Part shown: one piece after another, positions 11,208 to 22,053 of the stretch | Layout: every line of letters begins with the position of its first letter | Position numbering within the stretch: the first letter of the stretch is position 1 | Assembly (NCBI GenBank): GCA_902729315.2 | Contig: LR746264.1 | Span: forward strand, 1,366,501 to 1,430,500 | DNA: 64,000 nt | Source: Spirodela intermedia | Taxonomy: Eukaryota; Streptophyta; Magnoliopsida; Alismatales; Araceae | Direction: 5' to 3' | Notes under the pieces: model-generated | The model's database searches: none | Told to the model about the DNA's origin: nothing | Seen by the model: the letters and a program-made list of their open reading frames with translations, nothing else | Position numbers and translations under genes: made by a program

Positions 11208-13058
11208 GGAAGCAGGAGAGACGAAAAGGGCGGTGCTGGCATGCTCCACCTGTTCGCCGCAGGACTTGGGGGAGTCGCAATAGTTCTGGTCGATGATTAT
11301 TGGGTTCTTCACGTTGTCCATCACGATGTTCCTGAAGATGATGTTTCTGGCGTACCCTTTTCCACCCTGAAGGGAGAGAACCGATCGACGGCGTCGTCGC
11401 AGTGTCAGTCCACGGAGCGCGAGAGAATTCGGGTTGGGTAGTCAGTCAGATGGCGTTACCTGCCAGGTCTTGATCCGGACTCCGTTGGTCGTTCCCTCCA
11501 GACGCGCCGTGTCGACCAAGACGTCGGAAACGGTGTGTTCCGCACCGTTGGCTCCAAGGCTCCCGATACTGCCAGCGCCGATGAGACGAGTCAAGGCGGG
11601 AGAGGGGAGAAGATAGTGAGAGAGCACGGGGGTGAGAGGAAGAGGAGGCCAGCAGCAGATCCCAGCACATCGCCGGGAGATGTGTGTACCTGATTCCGTG
11701 GCCCGGTCCGCAGACGATGTTGGTGGCCGTAATGGAGCGAGAGCCGCTGACGATGGAGATGCAGTCGTCACCTACAGGGAGGATTTGAAAGCGAAGTCAC
11801 GGCTCGCATTCTTCCGGCTTCTCGGATGGGGGAGGCCGAGGAAGAGGAGGCGGAGGGTGGACCTGTCCTGATGACGGAGTCGCTGATCTTAACATCGGTG
11901 CTGCCGGAGACGTGGATTCCGTCCGTGTTGGGACTGCTCCCGGGGGCGGAGATGGTCAGTCGGGAGATCCGGACGTTGGCGCACTTCGAGAAGGTGACGT
12001 GCATCTGCTGGCTGTTCTTGAACTTGAGATCGGTTACGGTCAAGCGGCGGCAGGATTGGAACGTCAGCGCCTGCAAGGAGTCAACCAGAGAAGTCAGCTC
12101 GCGGAAACATCGGAATCCACGAACTGAACGAGTTGAGTCTGGTCCAGAAAGTACCGTGGGTGCACCCTTGCACGGCTTTTTAACGTCGCACCGAGGAAAG
12201 ATCAGAAGGCGAGTCAGTCAGCGGGTCGAGAGGAGCAAAGCCGAGGACGGAAGGAGTTTCCGCTGGCAGTCCCATGGAGTGCGCAAGCGGAGAAAGTAAG
12301 AGGGGTTGCTACCTGTGCGGAGTCGACCTTGCAGGAGACCTTCCACCACACCGGCCCGTTGCCGTCGATGGTTCCGCCGCCCTCCACTCTGAGGCCGTCG
12401 ACCTTGTCGAACAGCATCCAGAGCCTGCGGTCCGCTCCGTCCCAGTCGGACATCCTTCCGGAGGCGAGAATCGTTCCCTTGATCTGTGGGCGACAGTTGA
12501 AAGACAGAGGGAGTCTAAGGAGGCGTGACGCAATAAGATTTTGGTGCGAGGGGAGCTGGGGAGTGGGTTGTCGTGTCTCACCGCTACGGTGATTGGAGAC
12601 TTGCAGGGACCGGAGAAGGCGATGGGCTTGAGCCGGTATGCCTTCCCCTCGGGGACCAGCACAGTGACGGGAGCTGAGGAAGAGCAAGCCGCCTTCCAGG
12701 CAGCGGCGAACGCCTGCAGACGAGATAATCGACGGGCGGGTCCGCGGGGGTTTAGAAGGAGATTCTCATCTGAGACGAAAGAGATTGCTGACCGGTCTAC
12801 TACCTTGGTGTCGTCCGACGATCCGTCGCCTCGCGCTCCAAAGTCCTTCACGTTCCTCACCGTGCTTGCGCTTCCCAGAGTAGACCGCCTCCGTTCGTTG
12901 GCCGTCCCCGGAGACAGTTTTCTCACCGCGGAGGAGTCGGTGATGTCCAGACCGGTGCGGAATGAGGGGTCGCCGGAGAACGTCTGTTCCTGCTGAGAGT
13001 CGCCCGGACGAAGGAGAAGCACGAGGGCGAGGAGGAGGAGAAGCTTTTGCGCGCCCAT
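10879..13058 (-). CDS. Polygalacturonase (GH28), tandem copy 1
   Basis: Nine exons (minus strand): 13058-12804, 12713-12582, 12483-12313, 12175-12155, 12070-11863, 11771-11690, 11568-11460, 11366-11250, 11103-10879. All introns are GT-AG and the joined CDS is 1320 bases, giving 439 residues. An N-terminal Leu-rich signal peptide (about residues 1-21) predicts secretion. GH28 motifs are complete: NTDG (241-244), GDDC (263-266), GPGHGIS (284-290) and RIK (321-323), i.e. the three catalytic Asp, the His and the substrate-binding Arg/Lys. Role: hydrolysis of homogalacturonan in the cell wall; endo or exo mode cannot be read from sequence. Exon 4 is only 21 bases. Compared with copies 2 and 3 it has R at 202 and S at 238 (three bases-worth of residues before NTDG) where they have G and N. 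The (GA)n in intron 8 is longest here. The start is the first ATG after a good TATA box. Confidence 0.93.
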
Positions 13059-13213
13059 CTGCGCCGCCTATGCTCAAGAGAGGTGTGCGTGTGTGGAGGT
13101 GATCTAGTTCGAGAGAGGGATAAGGAGACGTCGAGAGAGAGAGAGGTTGGCCTTCAGAAGGAGGGCTGAATATTGGATTTTGTTGTGGTAGATGGCAGAT
13201 AGCTCCGCGCGGG

Positions 13214-13220
13214 TTATATA
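13214..13220 (-). promoter_or_regulatory. TATA box of PG copy 1
   Basis: Minus-strand TATATAA within CTCTATATAACCC, about 156 bases upstream of the ATG, implying a 5' leader of roughly 125-130 bases. Copy 2 has the identical core promoter; copy 3 shares the box but differs just upstream. Confidence 0.8.
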
Positions 13221-14050
13221 GAGCGACGAAGAGAGAGACGCAGCTTGGGCGTCCGAGGAAAGAAACTTCCATGTCAACTGTCCGTGGGATATGGACGGAG
13301 AGATGGTAGTGGGACAGACGGAAGGGTCGCCTCGCCGCCGACGCCGGCGCCCCGTCCCTCTTCCTCTCTTTTTACCCCCGTGCATGCGTCTTCGCGTCCC
13401 GAATTCGGTGCCTTCGTTCGTGTGAAGCGCCGTGCGACGAACCCACCTGAAGATTATCCGGGCCATTAATACCGGGTGCTACAACCGTCCATCTAGTCAG
13501 CATATCTAACTGAACGGGACTCTCCCCTGCTGTGCTCGGTCAACTTTCTTTCTCTCGGATATCCGTCAGCTCATCTCTCTGTCTCCCGGCTTCCGTCAAA
13601 CGTGAAAGATTTAGAACGTTTTTAATGCCCGTCGCTCCGCCGGCACGTGGCGACCCCCGCGGTAGGGAGGAGAACGCCGCGGGTGGATCTACGCACTCCC
13701 GGCCTGGTTGGAGTATGCAGGCTCCAGTGGCGGCGTAGTGTCAATTAGCGGCCGTAGCAGCTGCGGAATTTGGGGACGCGCGGGAGGGACGACCATCCGA
13801 AGATTGCTTATTTTGCCGTGTGTGCGGACGCATCTCCACCGTCGCGGCGGAATTATCTCCGTCGGCGATGGCCAGTTCTCCGGGCTTGGGCTGACGATCA
13901 ACGCGCCCGGCTAGATAGGCTTACAACTGGCCCTGGTTGTCGGCTGGAGCAGATGCTTTCGAGAAGACTAAATATTATGGGGCGTGGGCTGCTGGACGTG
14001 CAAGATACAAATCGCTGAGTCTCCAGAGTCTAGAGGCGGTTTTGATGGCG
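13221..14050 (-). promoter_or_regulatory. Upstream region of PG copy 1
   Basis: GC-rich upstream sequence shared by all PG copies and by the gene-less flank at 17.2-17.9 kb: GGGCGTCCGAGGAA, ACGAACCCACCTGAAG, CTCCCGGCTTCCGTCAA and GCACGTGGCGACC (a G-box-like CACGTG) recur in order. Relative to copy 3, copy 4 and the gene-less flank, copies 1 and 2 lack an 18-base segment at 13279/13280. Open frames here are not conserved as protein. Confidence 0.6.
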
Positions 14051-15235
14051 CAGGAAGCTCCGCCATCCAGTTGACTACACGAGAGAGAGCAAAGAAAAAA
14101 AATAGTACTAGTTTTAGATTTGACGCGTTGTCACAACCTACCTTTGAAGGTCAATTCAGCCCATGCATAGCCTCATATGTTCGTTTATGGCTGATAGAAA
14201 ATCCTTCAGCCTCACCATCTTCTTGTTGCCCTGAATTTTTGTCACATACTCTGCTTATGTTGTGGACAGAGAAAAAATATTCTGTATTTGTGAGATGAAG
14301 GCCACTGCAGTCCCGCTCAAGTATAAATTTAGTCGGCGGCACTTCTCCCTGTGTCTGTCTACATCGCCACCCAAATGTGCACCTACAAAACCTTGTAAAC
14401 CCGAATTCAGCCTTGTCCTTGTAAGCCTCTTATTCTTGTTCTTGGTCACAACCTTGTGTTTGTCCAAGACTCCTTCAATGAATATCACATTCTGGACTCT
14501 CATAATTTTTCAGTTTTGATCACTCCCGAACTGATAAAAAAACTTGTGGGATCCATATCTTATGAGAGAACACCTCATGGTGTTGGATGCAGTTTGTCTG
14601 TTTTTTTAAAAATTACATGAACATTAGAGAGGCATTCAAATGACCTTAAGTAAGAAAGATTCACCTTCTTCCTTCCCAGTTCAGCACCCCTCTAATAGTT
14701 AAGAGTCTAGGGGCAGAAACATTCCTTAATTACCAAATTGCTTGTGTTAATAGCATCTAACCAAAATAATTTTTAGAGCCGTGCTTGCAATCTCTTGTGC
14801 TTCGCTAGCTTATTCAAGGCACAATTCATGCTTTCACCAATGCCATCTGCTGATGAGTGTTCTCTACTTTCTTCTCTGTCCAATCCAATACTCTAAACAA
14901 AATTTCTTAAATTATTTGGTATTATGCTTACCGCCATTTTCTCACTACAAATATTTAACGTGGAGGCCAAACTTGAGTTCCACATGATTTTTGTATATAT
15001 TGAAAATCATATCAAAAATTATACTTATTAAAAAAAAAAATGAACTCATGCTAGGAGCAAACATCTAATAGCCGATGGCTGAAGAACAGCTGTGGGGAAG
15101 ACATCTGTCAGTTAGTCCTATGTAAGAGATATGTGGAGTAGAGATCTTTCCGGCTTATATAGCGAACTCAATCCTTACCTAATCTAGAAGAAGTAGATTG
15201 AAATTGATCCCAGTAGATAGATGCTCTGCCCTCTA

Positions 15236-15270
<35 letters not shown>

Positions 15271-15847
15271 TAACAAACTTTTAATCAATATGTTTTGTGT
15301 GAGAGAAGAGGCTAACCTCAAGACCTTTATCTTCATTAATCTGTAATCCTTTACCTCATGACATCGTCAAAGATGAATAAGGAGCAGAAAACCTTATTCT
15401 GATACAATTTATACATCTTTAGTTGTGTGGTGATGAAATCTCAATATTGAATTCATGAAAGATAAAGTCTGTGTAAATATTTCTTATCCTAATTTCACAA
15501 AACTTAGAAGCTTAAACCCTTGAATCCACGAAAGAGTGATCTTCAGTGTACTAGGATCAAGAAGGTTCCCCTAAACCTACAAGGGAGGCGCCTGAACCAA
15601 AAAGCAATGAAATGGAATCTCAGAGAAGGAATTTTTTTTGTAACATTAAATAATGGTTATAGGGGTACGAGATGGGGTCTTTAAATAGATAAAAATGTGG
15701 TTTTGTTAGGATGGGACTTGAAAATATATTTAAGATACATATAAATAAATTTAAGGTGAATAAATTACAAATATTTCCACTATTCTCCACATTAAACCTC
15801 ATTTTAAGCCTCATATTGAACAGGGAAGGAATTTCAATGATCAATGG
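14051..15847. other. AT-rich filler within unit A
   Basis: Abrupt change from GC-rich PG upstream sequence to AT-rich DNA. It contains a (TA)n tract at about 15239-15267 whose length differs in unit B, an A run near 15030, and the R2 repeat at 15.48-15.84 kb. No coding similarity recognised; probably decayed transposon that landed between the PG promoter and the older PG flank. Confidence 0.5.
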
Positions 15848-17160
15848 TGACGGGGATGTAGGTCCTCATCGTTGAACAGTGGAAGAAATGTTCACACTCA
15901 AGATAGAGGGAAGAGAGGCAAGAGACAACCGAGGGGAACTCAGGACACTAATAAGAGGCCGCGGGTTCCGACGGAACGCGTGTCGTGTAAAACACCCGAC
16001 ATGGTCAACGCCTCTGGACCCGGGTGTTTTAACCGTCCTTGCCTCAGTTGAGCCCTCTGATTCTTGTTTTCCACGTGGTGTCAAATAAACTGCCTGATAC
16101 GCGTGGAGGAACGGGACTCTTCTGTCCTTGCTTTGCGAACCATCTCCCGGAATGCCAATTTATCTCTTAGTGTGGTGCTGGACGTGAGTTATTGTCAGCA
16201 TACAGATCCTCTTCTTCTTCTCCTCCTCGCTCTTCGAGAGGCGTTGGGGATGTTGCGGAATGGACGAGGGCTGGAACACTCGTGCTTTCAACACCGCGGC
16301 AAACGCCTCGGGCGGTTTTTCATTCCGACCAGAGAAGCTGTCTGCCGTGTGCGCGCGCGGGACTCTTCTGTTTCTCCCGCCGCAATTCTTTGCGTGCGGT
16401 TGAACACTTCTTCTCTTGAGTTATGATTGTTCTAAGTGGCCGAGGATATGGCCGGCCCAGATAGAGCCAACTTATCAAAGCTATTCGGACTGTGAGCAGA
16501 CTCCGGTTTTATATTACGCGTAGTTTCCTTCCTGGTGACCTTCTGATGCACGAATAAGACCTGCGTTTAAGCTAGATTTTATTCGGACTTTGGAGCAGTA
16601 GTAAAATCTGCCGAATAAGAGTCCCAACCGCGGCATATCTCAGAGGACGTTTTTCCGATCATTGTGAGATGGGGTCCGAACCTTCTATTGGAAACGGCAT
16701 TCGAATGCGAAAACGTAACTCTCGGCTGTGATGTAATGAAAAAGGCAACTTTTCGTATATTGTGGGTACGGGACGAGCATGTTCTCCGGTGCTCGTTGCT
16801 CAGTCCGATCGCCAAAGTCATGTTCCTCCCACCTACTCGTAAGCAACAGGAATACGGCTCGTGCTTCACCTGGCATCGACCTATGAGAAGGGGCCAGCTA
16901 CGATATACATCCATCTTTTGCGCCTAATGAAGCGCTCGATATTCCGGGTAGTATCTGGTACGACGCGTGATTCGTGTTGACACTCTCTGTCCTGTGATAT
17001 AGGGAAAACGTCACGCTGTTTACGGAATATGCTCCGTGTAAACGCCCTACCACATCCAATGGAGCTGAGAGAGCAACGTGGACATACGAGCCGTTTATAA
17101 ACGACGCCACACTTATATTGGGAAGGAAACCACGACGTGCGATAAAATTTAGTGCTCCAG
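15848..17160 (-). repeat. Old copy of the PG 3' flank, no gene attached
   Basis: Begins with LTR-type sequence (TGACGGGGATG, ACACTCAAGATAGAGG) and then aligns, with much divergence, to 20.44-21.59 kb, the flank downstream of PG copy 2: CCACGTGGTGTCAAATAAACTG, GATCCTCTTC, and near its end CGAGCCGTTT..AACGACGCCAC and TTTAGTGCTC. In units B and C the PG gene follows this point; here the upstream region follows directly. Confidence 0.75.
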
Positions 17161-17920
17161 TCGACAACAGTTCTGCGGTGGTAGGCGGAGCTAGGGCGTC
17201 CGAGGAAGGCAGCTTCCACGTCAACTCTTCCGGTTTTCTGGCATGTCCCTGGTAGCGGACAGACGGAAGTGTCGCCTCGCCGTTGCCGCCGCGGCCCGTC
17301 TCCCTTCTTCTCTCCTCGGCCCCGTGCATCATGCATGCGTCTCCGCGTCCAGAATTCGGCGCCTTTGTTCGTGTGATCGCCGTATGACGAACCCACCTGA
17401 AGAATGTCAATTCCCTTAATACCCGGTCCTCGAACCGTCGTTTCCTTTGAGGTGCTGCGTGACTCCCCCTCCGATTGCTCCGTCGACTTTCTTTCTCTCG
17501 TTTATCCGTCAGCTCGTCACTCTATCTCCCGGCTTCCGTCAAGCGTAAAAGATTGAAAACGCTTTTTATACCCTTCGCTCAGCGGGCACGTGGCGACCTC
17601 TGGGGCGGGAACCGCCGCCGGCCGAGCGAAGGGTACTGGCGCATCAGCTGCCGCAGCAGTACTCGGAGACGCAGGGGAAGGACGAGCGGCCCCAGCTTCC
17701 CTATTTTCCCGAATGTGCGGAGGCTCTCCCGTGTCGCGGCGGAATTAACTTTTCTTTTGTCGACCTGATCCGCAGGGAACGACGGCGGACTGGGCTTGCA
17801 ATTGGCCCTGGTTTTCGACTGGAGCAGATGTTTACGAGAAGACTAAATATTTTGTGGCGTGGGCTTCTGGACCTGCTAGATACAAATCGCTAAGTTTTCA
17901 GAGTCTCCCTGAGGTCCAGG
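17161..17920 (-). pseudogene. Orphan PG upstream region (gene body deleted)
   Basis: From GGCGGAGCTAGGGCGTCCGA onward this aligns with the upstream regions of the PG genes (13.24-14.0 and 35.55-36.3 kb), including the ACGAACCCACCTGAAG and CACGTGGCGACC blocks. It is joined at about 17.16-17.19 kb directly to the downstream flank, so the whole transcription unit (about 2.7 kb, with the TATA box) is missing. The same scar is in unit B at about 28.31 kb, so the loss preceded the recent amplification. Confidence 0.75.
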
Positions 17921-18780
17921 CTGTCCAAGTCTAACTCTGACTAGGTTATCTGGCACACAACAAGGGTTCCGCTTCTTCTGGCACAGCGGATGTGTGTCTG
18001 ACTAATGCATACACACACGAGACAGATAGAAGGGCACTAGACAATCCCCTTTCGTCCACGGTCGTACAAGGTTTTTCTTCCTTCATGAGAAAGAGACAAC
18101 GTCTGAATTATAGTCCATTAGGCACAAAGGACAAGGTCGCCCTTAATCCAATATTTGCGTTCTTATCAAAGAGCCCCATTAGAGTCAATTAGCTCATTTT
18201 TTACAACTCCAAAAATCTAACACTTGGTGGCCGATTTTCAAGAAAAAATAAAGCTTTTCTTTACCTTGTGCGACGTCTCCAGTAACATAATTCAACGTAG
18301 GAGAAAAACAACAAGAAACAGTTCTCATCATTCAGACCTCCAAGTTCTATATACCACAACTATACCCTCTTCACGACAGGCCTATGACAATGTGTTCATG
18401 ACTATAGTTTTTTTCTCCTGCTCTCAATCTTCATCAGGATTAAAGTTTAAATACCCTATTCAACGACAAGAGCAGCCCTAGAAAATGAGAAATTGACACA
18501 TGTATGAGTTTCACGGGTGTCGACAAACCCAACCCATGAATACCCCCCCCCCCCTCTATGACTCGCACTCACTCCTCAGATTTACGTGAAGAATTCACTT
18601 ACAAATATTTCTCTTGATCTCCACACTAACCCTCACTTAGACCAAATCCCCGCCCTTGGATGTGTCTCTATGACTCTCACGTCTAGTCCTTACATTATCA
18701 TGAAGAATTGAATTACAAACGGTTCGATTGATCACCACATAAACCATTATTTGAAACCTAATCTCGAACGGTAAGAAGTT
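17921..18780. repeat. Tail segment of the PG unit
   Basis: Low-complexity-poor, non-coding sequence after the orphan promoter. Diverged homologous text appears at 36.38-37.12 and 38.0-38.26 kb (for example GATTTTCAAGAAAAAATAAA, GTGCGACGT, CAGGCC), which ties the DNA right of unit C to the same ancestral unit. A C run (about 18545-18554) is present. No gene recognised. Confidence 0.6.
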
Positions 18781-20200
18781 CTGGTGACCTACGGTAATGC
18801 AGTCGAGTGTCTTCGTCCTTGCACAGTTGACCAGATGTGCACACTCAAAATAGACGGGAAGAGAGTCAAGAGATAGGGGAGGGGAACCCAGCACACTACC
18901 ATTAGGCGGCAGCTTCCTCCCCCTCTTAAATCACGAGATAAGGTAAAACCATAGGGACAGAAGGCACTCGTGCCCCTAATACTAAGTTTGGTCCGAGGGT
19001 GCTGCCCACCTGGACGCCCAACCGCCAGCTCACTATGGGGTTGGATCCGCGTGTTCCCCGGAGATCCCATCAGATCATTCTCCATATTTCCAACAATCTC
19101 CCACTTAGAGACTGATCTTCAAAGGAGACTGATCTCCCCACTTCAAACATCCTCTTCGCTCTGCACTAGCTGCACACCGCGATTGGATACCACATGTATC
19201 CAGGCATGTACTGTACACGCATGACCATACCGCCGCGTGCCACACTGCTTGTACGACGCCGCATGCCTGTTTAAGGCCGCTGCCCATGCCGGCATGCTTC
19301 GCGCTGCCAGCTCTCGAAAAAATGTTTGTTTCCACCCGCGCCTCCCACATTTTCACTCGAACCTAGCTCACCACAAAATACGTGTTCACAAACCAGCAGC
19401 TATGATACCACTGATGGGGACGGACGTCCTCATCTTTGCACCACTGAATAGATGTGCAAACTCAATGTTGGGCAATGTGACCAGATCTAGGGCTGAATGG
19501 GCTAGGGAATTGCCTGATACAGCACCGGAAGTAAGGGAGCATGAGGACAGAATGTCCACGAGGTAATAAAATGCAGAGAGAAGTCTAACGTGCTGTGGTC
19601 TAAAGAGGATAAGAACACCTCATGACCAGTATACAAAAGGAGAAGAAATAATATCCAATGTCAAGAGAGGAACAAGGTATAGAAGTATATGGAGTTAATG
19701 AAGCATTGATACCGGCCACCAGATGGGAGCGGAGGAGGAGAAGCCGGAATCCTGTTTCCAGCCCCCAGAGAGGAAGGGATTACCGTGCCCTTAATTTCTT
19801 AGCCTCCCCCAATCCCTCCTTTAATATATCCGTGTTACAAAGGGGGCTGGACTGGTTTTGTACCTGAAACCAGTCCTAATCAATGGCTTAAGGGTGAGAT
19901 GAGGTCCGGAGGGACCTCTCCTAAAAGTAAGGGTTGATCAAGTGACCCTTACACTCGAGATAGAGTGGGAGAGAGGCAGAGATAAGGGAGGGTACACTAG
20001 ATGTACGTGGTTCGGAGATTCCGCCTACATGGTTAGACTCGTCTTTCTAGCCCAACGCAAGGGGTCATCAGAGCCGATTAGATCACTGAGTGAGAGTGAG
20101 AGAGGGAGAGAGACAGCGAGAGTGAGTCTTCAGTCGCTGCAACGGTGGTAATGAGACCGGACGCTATTTATAGGGGACGAGGGCCACGGGGAGGAGATGA
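18781..20200 (-). mobile_element. LTR-retroelement remnant R1 (unit A)
   Basis: Minus-strand LTR remnant. A primer-binding-site-like TGGTATCATAGC (19399-19410) matches the initiator-Met tRNA site of plant Copia elements except for one base. To its right lies LTR-type sequence with minus-strand TATA-like CTATAAATAG at 20164-20173. Homologous blocks lie at 29.93-31.33 kb, at 41.93-42.63 kb and, in part, at 9.54 kb. No polyprotein left. Sits at the joint between successive PG units. Confidence 0.6.
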
Positions 20201-22053
20201 CGTCCTCAGATGCCGAAGTTGTCAGTCGTCGTAACCGAGAGATGCGGTCGGGAATGCGGAGGATCAACTGAACAGTGACCATGGCCCGCGTCGCCAGCAG
20301 AGTTTCCAGAAGGAGACCGACAACGTGCTCTCTCTTGCGGTGGCTGCCAGGTGCACCGTTTGCCCGTTTTTGTCCATACGGCCCGTAGGAGAAATGACGA
20401 GAACACGTGTGGAATCGGGTGTTAGAGTTATGCGTTGTCTCACCCTGGCCTGCTCGACGCCTCTGGACCCAGGTGTTTCAACCGTCCTCGCCTCTGTTGA
20501 GCCCTCTGATTCTTTTTTTCCACGTGGTGTCAAATAAACTGTCTGATAGACGTGGACAAACGGGACTCCCCTGTCTGTGCGTTGTGAACCGTAGCGCGGA
20601 ACGCCAGATATCCTTGTACGGTGTTGGATGTGCGTTATTGTTAACCGAAGGATCCTCTTCATCTTCTTTTCCTCGTTCTAAGAGAGACGTTCGGGATATT
20701 GCGCAGCGGACGACGGTGGCAACAGTCGCGCATTCAACACCGGATAAACACTGGCGAGCGATTTTTCACTCCGACCCGAGAAGCTGTTTCTCCAGTGTGC
20801 GCAAGACTTCCGTTTCTGGCGCCGTAATCCCTTGTGTGCGGGTGAAAGCTTCTTCTTTTGAGGTACGATCGTTCTAAGAGCCCGGGGATATGGCCAATCG
20901 AGACGGAACCGGCTTCACATTACGTGCGGGTAATATTTTTCCGGGTGACATCCTGACGGACGAACACGACCTCCGTTTGAGCTCGGTTTCATTCGGGTTT
21001 AGCTTGAGTAATAAAATCTGCCTATTAAGAGCCCCAAGTGCGGCGTATTTCTGAGCTTTTTTATCCGATAAAGCTGTGATGGGTGCGAAATTCTTTAGTG
21101 GAACGGCATTCGAATGCGCGCGCCTCGAAACAACAACCGTCGGCCGTAGTGTAAGAAAAATAGCAAACTCCCCTGTATTGTGTATTAGGGAGGCGCAAGC
21201 TCTCTGGACCTCGTTGCCCACTCCGATCGCTAAGGTCATGATCCTCCAACGGTCTGGTAATGAACAGGAATACCGATCGCGCATCACCTGGCATTGGTAT
21301 CTGACAAGGTGCATTTTACGAAATAAGGCCGTCTTCTTCGTCTAATGAAATGCTCGATATTCCTCGTTGTATCTGATGGGCTGCGTTATCCGTGTCGACC
21401 GTTATATTCTGTGACATGACGGAAAAGATCTCGGTGTTTACAGAACATGCCATGTGAAAACGCGCTACGACACCCAATTTCCGTTCCACGACGAGGAAAA
21501 CGATCGAGACACGAGCCGTTTTTGAACGACGCCACGCATCTATTGGCGAGTAAACCGTGACGTCGGAAAGGGTTTAGTGCTCTAGTCCAAAACAAGCCCA
21601 GTACCGGATGGATGTACGGGGACCGGATCGTAGACGAAGCGATCCTCGGAGAGGAGCACTCGCATTCCGCACACTAACGCCTCTCTCTCTCTCTCTATTT
21701 CGCCTGTCTCCACCGGTCGCTAGTACGCAGAGGCATGCTTCTATTGACTTGTTCGGAACAGTAGCTGCGGGTTGCTCTTGTGACAAGCATGAGGCTTCTG
21801 TGCAATTAAACTAGGGAGTCTGATTTACACGACGTTGAGAAGCTACAGCGGTTACAAATTTACACGATGTTACAATCGGACACCGAGGTCCGGGCTATAA
21901 CGAAATGAATGAATTGTCATCTACGTGTTCGAGGTATAGTGAATGAATTGTCGTCTTCGTGTACGAGGTATAGTGAATGAATTGTCGTCTTCGTGTACGA
22001 GGTATAATGAATGAATTTGTTTCTTCCATCCTCCGGGACGGAAGCAGGCGTCT

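Larger units (their letters stand above)
10426..21594 (-). repeat. Tandem unit A (full, 11.15 kb)
   Basis: First full period of the array. Starting from AGCCCAGTACCGG, it matches 21595-32745 almost base for base; I saw only scattered single-base changes, a 5-base difference near 17.33/28.48 kb, and microsatellite length changes. Contents on the minus strand: PG gene 1, its promoter, AT-rich filler (14.1-15.85), a PG flank lacking its gene (15.85-17.9), then LTR-type sequence (18.8-20.2) and the next gene's downstream flank. Confidence 0.95.

Noticed and set aside
12309-13058. Unspliced 249-residue protein as the PG product (also 23464-24213 and 34615-35364)
   Set aside because: The frame runs into introns 1 and 2; only the first 85 codons are exon 1. 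The spliced model restores the full GH28 fold motifs.
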